NCBI RefSeq assembly: GCF_015706575.1
Contig: NW_024037051.1
Location: 310,001-374,000 of the forward strand
Direction: 5' to 3'
From: Patiria miniata
Lineage: Eukaryota; Echinodermata; Asteroidea; Valvatida; Asterinidae
DNA length: 64,000 nucleotides
The notes below the pieces were generated by a model, which was not told the origin of the DNA, did no database searches, and saw nothing but the letters and a program-made list of their open reading frames with translations. The position numbers and the translations under genes were made by a program. Positions 49,270 to 59,624 of this stretch are shown piece by piece. Positions within the stretch are counted from its first letter, which is position 1. Each line of letters starts with the position of its first letter.

Positions 49270-52200
49270 CTTGCCCCCCCCCCCCCGGCGGATTTCTTTT
49301 GAAGTGTGCCCCAATTTGGAAGATGGGATTGAGACAGAGCTGTTTTAATACCCCCCCCCCATACGCAACTGAGCGAGTGAGTCACGTGCTATTAGTTTCC
49401 TGCATTGAAGGACATTTGCGAAAATTCAGTGATATAAGGCCCCTTGCTATACCAAGGAATTTGTTTTTTTACAACTTTTTAAAGATAACAACGTACTGTA
49501 AGGGCAGACTCGACAACAGACATCCGCAAATCGCATTGGGTTTCTACAATGTGCTGGTGGACAGGACTCAAACATGCAGCTGAGAATGCCATTGTTGCAC
49601 GTGCAGGACGAACACTTAGTCATCTTGTAGGTTTCCCCGTGGAGAGAAATCCGGTTGCTGTTGTCCTTGCATGGCAGTAAAGCTAGAAAATACATAGTAA
49701 AAGTCGGAACGAAAAAAATGTTGCCTCTTTTGCAGCAAATAATAGAAGAATGAAAAAGGGAAGCAATCAATGTTTTAACAACCAAATTCAATACAACTAT
49801 GACAATACTTTAATGAGATATACATCACAGTATGGGCTGAGCGGTATAAAAGGGGAGACACAGGCCTCAAGTTTGCACGGCTGCCCCCCCCCCCCCCCTG
49901 CAAAAAAACCCAAAAGGTAAGTGTTCTTTCAGCAAAACGAACACAATTCACATACGGATGTACGTGAATTGTTTTCGTCTTGCTGGAAGAACACTGACCG
50001 TTTTTTTGTGATCCGGGGACAGAACTTTAAAACGGTGTTTGTGTTTCATATTCCGTAACTTGAAAAGTACGTGAGTGATTTGAATGTTTCTTGCACTAAA
50101 AGAAAGTTTATTAATTGGGATTTTATATCCTAGATTTTGAAAGTGTTACATGCAGAACTTCATTACAAAAATTTTCCCGCTATTTGGTGGGTTTTTTTTT
50201 ACTCAACCTGTATAACAAAATATCAAAACACTTTCAGTTGTACACCACCTACACCACCATTGGGTTTTATTAACATACCGTATGAACGACCTTTCATATT
50301 TATGGAACAAGATGTATACAGTACAGCCGTTTATGTCTGCTAGTTACAGCTATATAGAGAATGTAGCACTTTAAAGACTGAGCTGATAGCTACGGTTACT
50401 GATGAAGTAACCGTAGCTATGAAAACTTATGCCATAATTATAATTTTGGTTAGTCTTTAAAGACAAGTGCTACCATTTCTTGAGCTCGAAATCATTTCGA
50501 GCTTTCAAAATCCTTGTCATGTTTATGCCTAATAATTTGTAGAGGTCAAGCAGCGAAAACTACAGTCATTTGATTTAAAAAAAAAAAAACTTTTTTGGTC
50601 AATCTCCACTTTAAAAAAAATGTATATATTAAATATCTACAAGGGAAATAGAGCCTGCATACCTCTACATTCGGTGATTTCAGTACATCCGGTTAAAACC
50701 TCCTCTGTCGGGACTGCCTTGAAATGGTAGTCCAAGTAGTCCTTCTCCACCTCTGCGTTTGGTCCTTTGTTGAATTTGGCACAGACGTACTTGGCGTCAC
50801 CACAAGAGTGATCCGTCAGGTCAAACGTGTATCGAATCTCCGGGATTCTAAAGAGCTCAGCTGACGATTTCTTCAAGTTTTTGGACTGCTGTCCCTCGGT
50901 CAATGCCTCCTCCACCACAGTGCCGGAGAGTTCATTGGACCCATCTGCCAAGGAACTCATCCACACCTTGGTCGTCCATAGACCCTCCCCTGCTATGCTC
51001 GTGGTTTCTCTGGTGTTGAGGTAGCCCACGTTCAGATCAAGGATAATTTTGTTTTTGGTTCCCTGCCAAATTGAGGTACCAGGTGCAACCTCTGGCTCAA
51101 CATCTGTCACCGTTATATCTGGATTACAGTAATGAAAACAACAGTAGGTTTAAAACGGAGTAAAAATAATCCAAGGTAAATCACAATAGACATCAATTGC
51201 ACTTGGCCTTTTTTTCTGGTGCAAAACACATACGATATTTCGTCACCGACACCACTAACTGACACCCGGTGGTCAGCGTTGCAGTAATACAAATCGGAGA
51301 AAAACGCTTTTAATTTTTTTTTTATTTACTCAGTAAAATAATCTATCTATCTTAGAGGTATTAGTATCACTTAACGTGAAAATGCTTTAACTACTCAATT
51401 ATAAACGTTATATTGTGAAGATATGCTTAGTTAATAAGCAATTAAATGATTAAGACGGGTGTCAGTTCGTGAAAACGAAAATTTATGTGTTTTTGGGAGA
51501 GTGCGCGCACACACTGCGAATGCGTGCTCGCACTCTCCAAAAACACGTCAAGTTTCGTTTTCACGAACTGACACTCCCTAACGCTATCGCATGCGCGCAC
51601 TCTCCGAAAACACGTAAATTTTTGTTTTTACGAACTGACACCCTGTGCAGTGTCACTTCGTGGTAACAAAAAACACCAGAATTGACCAATTTCTTGAAAA
51701 TTCATCATTAAAATTTGCTTATTTTAGATGATTTCAGCAATTTTAACTTCGTCATGTTAAACTTCATGATACAAACTGCTAATATCGGCAAAAAAAGAAA
51801 ATTTGAATTTTTAAATGTTTGTGTACACGTGTGATGCAGAGGGTGTCAGTTCGTGGTGTCGGTGACGATGGTACAAGACATGCTTTCACGATCTAAATTT
51901 ACTCGGTTCACTAACGGAGTAACGGTTAAACTATAGGCCTACAACCTCTGTTAAGGTGCATTAAGGTAGCCCCATTTAAACACCAAACCATCAAGCTGCT
52001 GCCAACGACTGTGCTTTTAATGTTAATAATGCTTTTAATATTATAAGTAATATCCCGGTTATTGTAAAACGTTTATCATTTGAATTCACCGTTTCTAATA
52101 GTCAAATTCGTCCAGGAACATCAATTTAGTGCACTTCCAATGATTAATTGCGTCTGTTGTCAGACAACTTCAAATTCAGTTCAAGCAAATTCAAGCTAAC

Positions 52201-53237
52201 GAGCGTACGTTTTCGTCCCCGGGGTATTCGATTTCGTCTCGTCTAGCAAAACCTTGTTATTCAGAAATCGAATTCGTCTAATTGATTTATATAAGACGAA
52301 TTTGATCTCTGAATGCTGCCCATCGGCAACAGCTAATGACGAATTTGATCTGTCACTCGACCCGGTGACTAAAGAGGGTGAACAAACCTTAAACTTGAAT
52401 GTTAAATGACTTAATTGGTTTTGTTAAAAGCGTGTGAAATTCAGTGACAGAATTGGTGAATTTGAATGAAACATCTTTTGAAATAGCCCGGAAACCTATA
52501 TTCACTCAGAGCTGAGGTTCGACTGTTTCCCCCCTTTTTTTCGGCGTGAAACACAGTTAAATACGGAAGCGTAGAAGGGACAAGAGAAATTAAGAAAAAT
52601 GTAGTTCCTATCTCGCCACGGCGAGTTACTATCTCGCCGCGGCGAGATTGTAACTCGATTTTGTTTTATTTCTCGTGGCCCTTCTACGCTTCCGTAGTTT
52701 AACCCTAAAGGCGATAGCCTGTAAAAAAAAAAAATTTCGCGACCCGAGCTGTTATGACTTTTTAGCCTCGAGCTTTGCGCATCGTTAGATACCAAACACA
52801 TAAAATCGGACCACGGGTTGCCGCGTAGCGAAAATTGTTCCCTGCGCTACGCGCAGTGAAAACTGGATTTTCGCATATATGTCGTGTACACAGAGCAGAA
52901 TTGCCATTCGTACATATGAATAATTAATTAGCCATAATTCCAAACCCTTTGAGATTGTAAAAAATAACCCGGCCCTTTTAGGGTTAAAGCAGATGAGTCT
53001 TTTTAAAGAACAAAAACGTACTGTAAGGGCAGACTGGACAACAGACGCCCGGAAATCCTACTGGGTTGTCACATGTTGCCGGCCCGCAGGACTCGAACAT
53101 ACAACTGAGAGTGGAGTTGTTACACGTGCAGGACGAACACCTGGTCGTCTTCAAGGTTTCCCCGTGGAAATATATCCGGCGGTGGTTGTCCATGCATGGT
53201 AAATGCGCAGGGTAACCATCCTCACTGGAGCTGGGAG
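44512..53237 (-). CDS. modular extracellular-type protein gene: (VWC-X)x3 - MIB/HERC2 - broken SRCR
   Basis: Minus-strand spliced gene. Exons 5' to 3': VWC 53022-53237; X 50663-51118; VWC 49497-49682; X 48531-48986; VWC 47659-47862; X 46324-46788; MIB/HERC2 part 1 46018-46112; MIB/HERC2 part 2 plus start of an SRCR 44612-44842 (in-frame stop TGA 44612-44614); out-of-frame SRCR tail to 44512. All VWC and X exons are phase 1-1, the usual class for shuffled extracellular modules. VWC modules bind ligands such as BMPs or matrix proteins in other families; MIB/HERC2 is best known from intracellular ubiquitin ligases, so its place here is unusual. The 5' end is missing: the first VWC exon needs an upstream phase-1 exon that I cannot find before the gap at 58812. 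No signal peptide is visible, so secretion is an inference from the modules. Confidence 0.82.
44612..46112 (-). CDS. MIB/HERC2 domain exons with start of an SRCR domain
   Basis: Part 1 is 46018-46112 (95 bp, phase 1 to 0), ending [16 protein letters not shown]. Part 2 is 44612-44842, beginning [19 protein letters not shown] and continuing [17 protein letters not shown] and YDLKLVDP. This is the MIB/HERC2 pattern (G-VVRG-DW-W--QDG, then G-V------GW--VQWD, YR-G, YDL). After it comes [14 protein letters not shown], which matches the first strand of an SRCR domain, but eight residues later the frame meets TGA at 44612-44614. The reading frame therefore ends inside the SRCR start. Confidence 0.84.
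46324..46788 (-). CDS. module X exon 3 of 3, divergent
   Basis: 465 bp, 155 codons, acceptor TTAAG, donor GTTTGT, phase 1-1. It begins [16 protein letters not shown] and shares with the other X exons the motifs [30 protein letters not shown] and [14 protein letters not shown], and the closing cysteines TGC and DC. It is three residues longer and clearly older than the two near-identical X exons. It sits directly 5' of the MIB/HERC2 exons and joins them in phase 1. Confidence 0.78.
47659..47862 (-). CDS. VWC module exon 3 of 3
   Basis: 204 bp, acceptor CCTAG, donor GTACGT, phase 1-1. Ten cysteines: [39 protein letters not shown] short basic lead FERYPQR precedes the first cysteine. Confidence 0.88.
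47916..47971. repeat. short inverted repeat in the VWC gene intron
   Basis: Perfect 20-bp arms (47916-47935, 47952-47971). The homologous intron at about 49755-49795 has only the first arm. A 20-bp perfect palindrome GGTCATAAATATTTATGACC follows shortly after. Confidence 0.8.
48531..48986 (-). CDS. module X exon 2 of 3
   Basis: 456 bp, phase 1-1, same borders as the X exon at 50663-51118 and differing from it by a handful of residues (for example IQQGTENE against [13 protein letters not shown] against IAGEG). The four-cysteine C-terminal pattern HSC, VCAKF, TGC, DC is kept. The neighbouring introns are also alignable to those of the other copy, so the duplicated block includes intron sequence. 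Confidence 0.78.
49222..49266. repeat. poly-G tract, 45 bases
   Basis: Uninterrupted G run preceded by the hAT-like end CAGTGGCGTATCCGC and followed by a C run. Length is probably uncertain in the assembly. Confidence 0.8.
49497..49682 (-). CDS. VWC module exon 2 of 3
   Basis: 186 bp, acceptor TCTAG, donor GTACGT, phase 1-1. Ten cysteines are present: [39 protein letters not shown]. Most similar to the VWC exon at 47659-47862. The intron 3' of it contains a relic of the CAGGGCGAGTC-ended element family (49893-50210 lies on its 5' side), and a 45-base G run sits at 49222-49266. Confidence 0.88.
49893..50210. mobile_element. relic of the CAGGGCGAGTC-ended element family
   Basis: Body and right end align with 25040-25312 (for example GGACAGAACTTTAAAACGGT and the end ACTCAACCTG before TA); the left end is lost near a C run. 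Confidence 0.65.
50663..51118 (-). CDS. module X exon 1 of 3 (unnamed domain)
   Basis: 456 bp, 152 codons, acceptor TCCAG, donor GTATGC, phase 1-1. It begins [16 protein letters not shown] and alternates hydrophobic and polar stretches like a beta-sandwich ([40 protein letters not shown]). It ends with four cysteines: HSC, YVCAKF, TGC and EC. I do not recognise a named family. It is nearly identical to the X exon at 48531-48986, introns included, which shows recent tandem duplication. Confidence 0.78.
51241..51867. mobile_element. TIR element, ends CGTCACCGACACCAC, with nested palindromes
   Basis: 627 bp with inverted ends of 27 bp (one mismatch). Inside, the block ACTGACACCC recurs in both orientations beside long palindromes with GTGTTTTTGGGAGAGTGCG. 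In the intron between the first VWC and first X exons. Confidence 0.7.
52051..52500. mobile_element. short relative of the GGTTTTCCCGG element
   Basis: Starts TATCCCGGTTATTGTAAAAC, ends GAAATAGCCCGGAAACCTAT; many internal blocks match 10109-10922. Confidence 0.55.
52562..52696. mobile_element. foldback, ends TACGGAAGCGTAGAAGGG
   Basis: Inverted 18-bp ends; the interior contains several TCTCGCC/GGCGAGA dyads able to form nested stems. Confidence 0.6.
52703..52983. mobile_element. short piggyBac-like TTAA element
   Basis: 281 bp between TTAA at 52699-52702 and 52984-52987, with inverted ends CCCTAAA and TTTAGGG. It abuts the first VWC exon (53022). Confidence 0.55.
53022..53237 (-). CDS. VWC module exon 1 of 3
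   Basis: 216 bp, acceptor ACTAG, donor GTACGT, phase 1-1. It encodes a von Willebrand factor type C module with ten cysteines in canonical spacing: [29 protein letters not shown], and the closing VCCPVCPY. An extra N-terminal stretch ([12 protein letters not shown]) is present compared with the other two VWC exons. The upstream intron lies among transposable elements, and no further exon of this gene is recognised beyond it. Confidence 0.88.
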
Positions 53238-53471
53238 CTAGTTCATAAAAAAACAAATATCACAACGGAAAATATCAAAGTATTTGCCGGGTGATACAAC
53301 GGGAGACACGTGCCGCAAGCTTGCAGGGCTGCCCTAATTGCACCCAATACCCTATATAATTAACACCAAGGCAATAACGGTTACAGCATTAATAACAGAT
53401 CAAAACACGTTCAGTTGTAAAGAGTAAGCCTTCAACTTGTACACCAAGTTGGGTTTTAACATACCGTACTC

Positions 53472-53701
53472 ATGGGCGGCGCGGGGGAGGGGGAAAGGGG
53501 GCGCTTGCCCCCTCGGAAAAGCACAAAAAGGGGGGGGGGGGAGAAAAAAAAAAGGCGCAAAGTCATATTGTTGTTAATTTAATGGGGGGGGGCAATGGGG
53601 GGGAATGCTGGAAACTATAGTTAGGGTTTTTTTTGGGGGGGGGTGGGGAAATGTGCTTTGCCCCCCCCCCCCCCTCTAGAAAAAATCCTGGCGACGCCCA
53701 T
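53472..53701. mobile_element. G/C-run element, ends ATGGGCG and CGACGCCCAT
   Basis: Comparison with homologous intron sequence at 50265-50300 (AACATACCGTATGAACG) shows that this block was inserted after ACCGTA. Same family as 19890-20136. Confidence 0.65.
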
Positions 53702-54249
53702 GAGGCCTTTCATATTCACGAAAACAAAGATGTGTGTAATGTTGTGCATCGGGTCGGGTTGACCAGGCCAAACCGACCCAAAAAAGCATAAATAGTGAAT
53801 CCGGACAGCAACCGATCGAACTTCCCAAATCCGACCGAAGTCAGCACCATACGCCGGGACCCGAACCGACAAGAAAAAAAAAACCTGCAAGTATCTGGTT
53901 TGGGTAAATGTGTCCGCTTTTTTTGCCTGTATACTTGCCAGCGTCGGGTAAAAACCGTCGTCTCTCAGTAACAGAAGAATAATGTGACTTACTGGTGATC
54001 CTACCCGTTATGGACTGTGCAACATAGTTAGGCACATTCGCGCGGAGGATTGACGGTGCGCGCAAGAATTATTGTTGACCAATGGTTAAACCATAGTTAA
54101 CCATAGTGGTTAACTCTATCTAGTCGACGATGGTTGACTACGCTAGTCGACTATTTGGAACCAGCCTACCGCGGCTGGTCGCGCAACGATTTATAGCTGG
54201 TTATCAATAGCAATTTCCATAGTATAGTGCAAAGGGGACCATCTACTGA

Positions 54250-54486
54250 CTCTCTAAATTCCAAAGAGTGAAATTAGGGACTAAACATTTTAGAGTGAAA
54301 ATCACTCTCATTTTCGATTAAAATAGTCTGAATAATGAACCACTTCAGTCGGAGCTCGAGTGAAATTTCGATCGATCATTAAGATTGAAGAAATTTAACT
54401 CTAAAACGTCTAGTCCCTAGTTTCCGACTGTGGGAGTAAATCTTCACTCGAATGAAGTGAATTTTCACTCTTTGGAATTTAGAGAG
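54250..54486. mobile_element. complete MITE, ends CTCTCTAAATTCC
   Basis: 237 bp, perfect inverted ends of 24 bp and an inner inverted block around GGGACTAAACATTTTAGA. Full-length relative of 2389-2579. No clear target duplication. Confidence 0.72.
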
Positions 54487-54838
54487 TATCAACAAAAAAT
54501 ATTATTTCAAATAAAGAGAAACAACAAGTGTTGAATAATATTGTGCGACCGCCATTTTTTTTTTTTACGGTTGTTGACATGACAATAGTTCGACTAGAGT
54601 CGTTCGCACTTCAACTTCAGTGTGCATGTGCTAGGTACGTCACGAACTGACCACTAGTTAACCACTGGTCCTTGCTCGAACTTGCCTAACTTATTGCGCC
54701 GCTTGAATTTTCGAACGTTTCGTTTTATTTCGGTAAATATCGGTTTATTTCGGGTTTTTCACATGATGGCTTATCCAACCCGACCCGACCCAAAAATCGC
54801 AAACGCAAAACCGAAAGCGACCCAAACCTTAGTATTAC

Positions 54839-56315
54839 TATAGGTTTTCCTGCCCAACTTCGATAACTTAGCATCCGAATTAACGATAGGTTCATTCAAT
54901 TTAGGACGAAATTGATTGACGAACTAGATCATCATTCAAAGAGCACAATCATTCAATTTAACCTTATGATTACACGATTGCACACATTTGTTCATACAGA
55001 ATTGAAGAGTCAGAATTCAATTTTGGGAAAAAACATCCAAAGAACGTTGAAATTCGCGTGGACACTCCGCGAAGGGCGTTTTGGACGTTCAATTTTGTGA
55101 AAAGGCAAGCATTTGTGATGTGACATTCGTGCAATGTTTTCATTTAATGTTAATCTTCAAATTCGTATTTGGTTCTGTTTGAACAATATGCAAATTATAC
55201 TACGAAAGACAGCGTGTAGTTTACAAACAGATCTCATTTACACTGATGAATTGCCGCCGAAGGAAGAACTTGTTCTGTCTTCTCAGCACGTAATTTGTTT
55301 CTTTTTGAATAATTATGAAAAGACAGAATAACACCTAAGTAAAATGAAATATAACAGCCAAAGTATATATTAGTACAGAAATGATCAATGAATGAAAAAG
55401 GGGGGCATGCAAATACAAAGGAGAAACAAAAGATGAATGAAAAATGGAGAGACAAAGAAGTACTTGCAAAATGTGATAAATGAAGAAAATAAACCCATTG
55501 CGAACAAATTCCGAATAATCTGAATTAGCACATTACACATAAATACGTGGGTGGGTGTGATCTGATACACCGTGCCCTCTGGAGACGTGTTGTACAATAG
55601 GGAACAAAAGATTGTATACGTCTCCACAGGACAATTTCTATAGATGAATACCACAAGATTTTCACGAAAAAGATATATGGATTTTACTCTCGAAAACTAG
55701 GAATTTCCAAGGTGGGTTGATTCGTCGCAAATGGAAAAGTTTTAGAAAAGGATATTAAGTCCAAATTTTAGCCAAGGAAATTAATTCTGGTTAAAATAAG
55801 AGCATTTTGAAACTTCACTTTCAAACTCGAAAACTTTACTACACGAGAACAAAGAAATGTCTTCACAAGAATACAAATTTCAGTATATAGTGTGTGGGTG
55901 TGTGTTTGTTGCATGTAAAAATAACAAATTGTAAACTCCATTTAGTCAATATAATCATTGTCCATGTCAGTTTTTCCTCATAAACATTGTACTTTCCTTC
56001 TCAAATTTGAAGGCTAGAAGTGCGAAAAATCAGTATTGCCCATAGACGAAAACAAAAGTAAAATTCGGGAGAAAATTCTCCTTCTAGTCACCCGGCGCGA
56101 AATCGAATGACGGCTATATCGTTTAATTGATTGCAGCTAGTTCTAAATTGAATGCGTGAAAGTACACAATTCAAAGTCTGCAAACGAAATTGAAGGCTCA
56201 AAGTTTGAAGATGAAGCACGAGAGCAACGACCTGAGAAAAATCGCTCGGAAACGAATGCACGCACGTTGATGGATTTGACTGCTGTTTTGCCGAATTCGG
56301 CCAGGAAAACCTATA
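54839..56315. mobile_element. 1.5-kb TIR element, ends TATAGGTTTTCCTG
   Basis: Inverted ends TATAGGTTTTCCTG and complement, flanked by TTAC on both sides (54835-54838, 56316-56319). No recognisable protein. Confidence 0.6.
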
Positions 56316-56467
56316 TTACGCTGGGCAGGAGGATTCGTCGCTCCCCGAATGTTTTGCAGTCGAGTAACTCGTAAACAAATCGCGAACAGCTCTTGAACAC
56401 ACACACCGAGAACCAGTACTGAAAAGAAGTTTAAAAACGGAGAAAAACACACACAAACAAAAAATGC

Positions 56468-56493
56468 CTGCTTTGGCTGTACAGCCGAAGCAG
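56468..56493. repeat. 26-bp near-perfect palindrome followed by CTAA
   Basis: Centre GGCTGTACAGCC, one wobble pair in the outer arms, followed directly by CTAA. This resembles the hairpin plus CTAA at the right end of the Helentron-like array (63657-63689). Confidence 0.6.
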
Positions 56494-56716
56494 CTAATGA
56501 AAGCAATTGGTGATTCGAAGTAGGGTATCTTACTTACATGATGAGCTGAGCTCCTGCGCCCGGCAAAAAGTTTGATAGCAACAAGGAATAGGAGGCAGAC
56601 GCACCGGCCTCTTCGGCTCACCAAACTATACATGGTTGAGACAATCCCTGGGAACCGCAATCCACAGAATGCAGGCAAGGCAGAATTTCAAGCCCCTATA
56701 TACAGGTCCCCTATAT

Positions 56717-57095
56717 ACAGTTCATTTTCTAAGAATATATTCATGACACATCTGACCCAAAAGATCAAGACACCTGATGTGAATATCATTATGGGATGGC
56801 CTTCTACTGATCAACAAAGTTCCTGCTATATAGAAGAGCTTTTTTTCCGCCCTCGATCGTATATCAGTTCATTTCTTAAAATATATTGGTGACACATCTG
56901 ACCCAAAAGATCAAGACACCTGATGTGAATATCATTATGGGATGGCTTTCTACTGATCAACAAAGTTCCTGCTATATAGAAGAGCTTTTTTTTTCTACTC
57001 AGGGTCTCATAATCAGTTCACTTCTTAGAATATACTGATGACACAACCTGACCCAAACGATCAAGACGCCTGATGCGAATATCATGAAATTACAG
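56717..57095. repeat. tandem repeat, unit about 149 bp, 2.5 copies
   Basis: Units start near 56717, 56866 and 57014 and share AAGATCAAGACACCTGATG and GCTATATAGAAGAGC. The third unit is cut short. Confidence 0.85.
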
Positions 57096-57698
57096 TCTGC
57101 ATTGTATCCTATCCCCCCCCCCTCTCGCTAGCTAGCAGGTAAGAATTGTGCCCACAATGTTGGGGTAGTGCATATGCCAAGGAGGTAAGGACTTTGACAC
57201 TTCATATTCTATAAACATCAAAACGTCCTGCAAATCTTCACAAGAACTTACAGACCGACACACATTTACTGTACAGAATTGAGAAAACACCCGAACCGCC
57301 ACAAAATTATTTTTTTTCCCCTCGTCACAGTTCCCCCTCGTTATGTTGTTGATGATTTTGAAGAAATGAATCTTTTTGGCAAAGTTCATCAGAAGGCGTC
57401 AAGGACCGAATCGAAAGCTTTTCCGGGATGTGTGACCTTAAGGGGGCATGGGTTACGACTTCTGCTCGTATCAGTGTCGATGCATGAACATGTCTCTTAT
57501 TGTATTTTTAGCAGTTGTTGGCACATAAATTATTATGTGGAAAACATTTCCAAGTAAATCGAAATCATTCTTTGGAAGTATTATATTTGTCGGAAAAACA
57601 TGGCAAGGACCAACGGAGTGTGGTTACCAGACACGGTTCTATACGGGGGATGGGGGAGGGGCCTTTTGTCTAGCCCCCCAAAAAAATTCCATAAAAAA

Positions 57699-58811
57699 CT
57701 AAAATGTGTTTTGTGACAAACACAAGCTGTTTCGGATATTCGAAATAATCTGTGCACGTGATGAACAATCAGTGATGTCACTAACACTGTCATCTATAAC
57801 AACACATTATACGTACATGTCAAGTTATAACCAAATCGAACGTATAGGTCTGTAAATATAGGCCTATAAAGAACAAAATGCCCCTTTAAGGGACGTCACG
57901 TGACATTTGATGATGACATCACATGAATTTTCATCTATAACCCATCTCGGCATTGGTACGATCACGAATTTCTTCCAGGATTATCTGTGGGTGGTAGTCT
58001 AAGTGTGTACCAGGTCTAACGTCAATCGCATAATTTACAAAAGTGCCAAAGTAGAGTGTTTTAAAACGTGTACAAACCCTATGGGGAAAAATGCATCTTT
58101 AATGTGATGTAACCAAACACCTGATGACGTCACGATCACAAATTTCTTCTAGGACCATCTGTGGGTGGTTGTCTAAGTGTGTACCAAGTATAAAGTCGAT
58201 CAAATTTACGAAAGTGCCAAAAAGTGAAGCGTTTTAAAACGTGTACAAAACCTATGGGGAAAATATGCATCTTTAATGTAAAGTAACGTGACACCTGATG
58301 ACGTCATGATCACAAATTTCTTCAAGGACCATTTGTGGGTGATGGTCTAAGTGTGTACCAAGTGTAACGTCGATCAGATTTACGAAAGTGCCGAAATGGA
58401 GCGTTTTAAAACATGTACAAACCCTATGGGGAAATAAGCATCTTTAATGTGACGTAACCTGACTCTTGATGACGTCACGATCACGAATTTCTTCTAGGAC
58501 CATTTGTGAGTGGTAGTCTAATTATAAATTAAGTTTAAAGTCGATTGGATTTACGAAGATACCAAACTGGAGTGTTTTAAAACGTGTACAAAACATATGG
58601 GGAAAATGCATCTTTAATGTGACGTAACCTGACACCTGATGACGTCACGATCACAAATTTCTTCTAGGACCATCTGTGGTGGTGGTCTCAGTATGTACCA
58701 AGTCTGAAATCAATCGGCTTTATAAAAGTGGCAAAGTGGACTGCCAGAAGAAACGTGTGTTAAACCTATGGGAAAAAGTCTGAAAAAAGGAGAAAAAAAA
58801 AAAAAACTAGA
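57699..58811. mobile_element. Helentron-like tandem-repeat element, left part (contig B)
   Basis: Starts with a hairpin-containing head (CACAAGCTGTTTCGG), then units of about 172 bp each with GATGACGTCACGATCAC and AAAACGTGTACAAA, then an A-rich tail. The next composite starts with CTAGA at 58807 just before the gap. Composite length 1108 bp. Confidence 0.75.
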
Positions 58812-59311
58812 NNNNNNNNNNNNNNNNNNNNNNNNNNNNNNNNNNNNNNNNNNNNNNNNNNNNNNNNNNNNNNNNNNNNNNNNNNNNNNNNNNNNNNNNN
58901 NNNNNNNNNNNNNNNNNNNNNNNNNNNNNNNNNNNNNNNNNNNNNNNNNNNNNNNNNNNNNNNNNNNNNNNNNNNNNNNNNNNNNNNNNNNNNNNNNNNN
59001 NNNNNNNNNNNNNNNNNNNNNNNNNNNNNNNNNNNNNNNNNNNNNNNNNNNNNNNNNNNNNNNNNNNNNNNNNNNNNNNNNNNNNNNNNNNNNNNNNNNN
59101 NNNNNNNNNNNNNNNNNNNNNNNNNNNNNNNNNNNNNNNNNNNNNNNNNNNNNNNNNNNNNNNNNNNNNNNNNNNNNNNNNNNNNNNNNNNNNNNNNNNN
59201 NNNNNNNNNNNNNNNNNNNNNNNNNNNNNNNNNNNNNNNNNNNNNNNNNNNNNNNNNNNNNNNNNNNNNNNNNNNNNNNNNNNNNNNNNNNNNNNNNNNN
59301 NNNNNNNNNNN
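58812..59311. other. assembly gap, 500 N
   Basis: Exactly 500 N. The left flank ends inside the start of a Helentron-like repeat unit (CTAGA at 58807-58811); the right flank is a copy of the sequence from 20579 on. The assembler probably broke in the array. Confidence 1.
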
Positions 59312-59624
59312 CCCATGAAATTATTCCGTCTGGCTTGCTGAATTTTAAGAAAACGTGAGAAATTTCAAATGACCGTCAATATTATGGACTGATATTTTGA
59401 AAGTCAAAATCGTGATTCGTGATCAGAAGGTTTTTGCATCATTTTCAATGTTTCCACGAAAAGTGTGATAATGCACTGAGCTGAAATTTCAACTGATCTG
59501 GTTGTGAACATTCTTCTTTGGAGTTTGAGAAGTGTTATAATTGGAACGAGCGAAATGCGTGTATAGTACAAATGATCCTCAGGGAGGCATGGCCCCTTGT
59601 TTCGCTTCACCAATGTAAAAACAA

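Larger units (their letters stand above)
53238..58811. other. 5' side of the VWC gene, element-rich
   Basis: Intron-like sequence homologous to that around 48190 and 50270 is still visible at 53452-53730, split by a G/C-run element. Beyond it come DNA elements, tandem repeats and the Helentron-like array. No further VWC or X exon is recognised. Confidence 0.6.

Noticed and set aside
49173..49583. Glycine- or proline-rich frames
   Set aside because: Translations of a 45-base G run and neighbouring C runs.
58768..59358. Long open frame across the second gap
   Set aside because: Same reason; the real sequence on both sides is repeat DNA.
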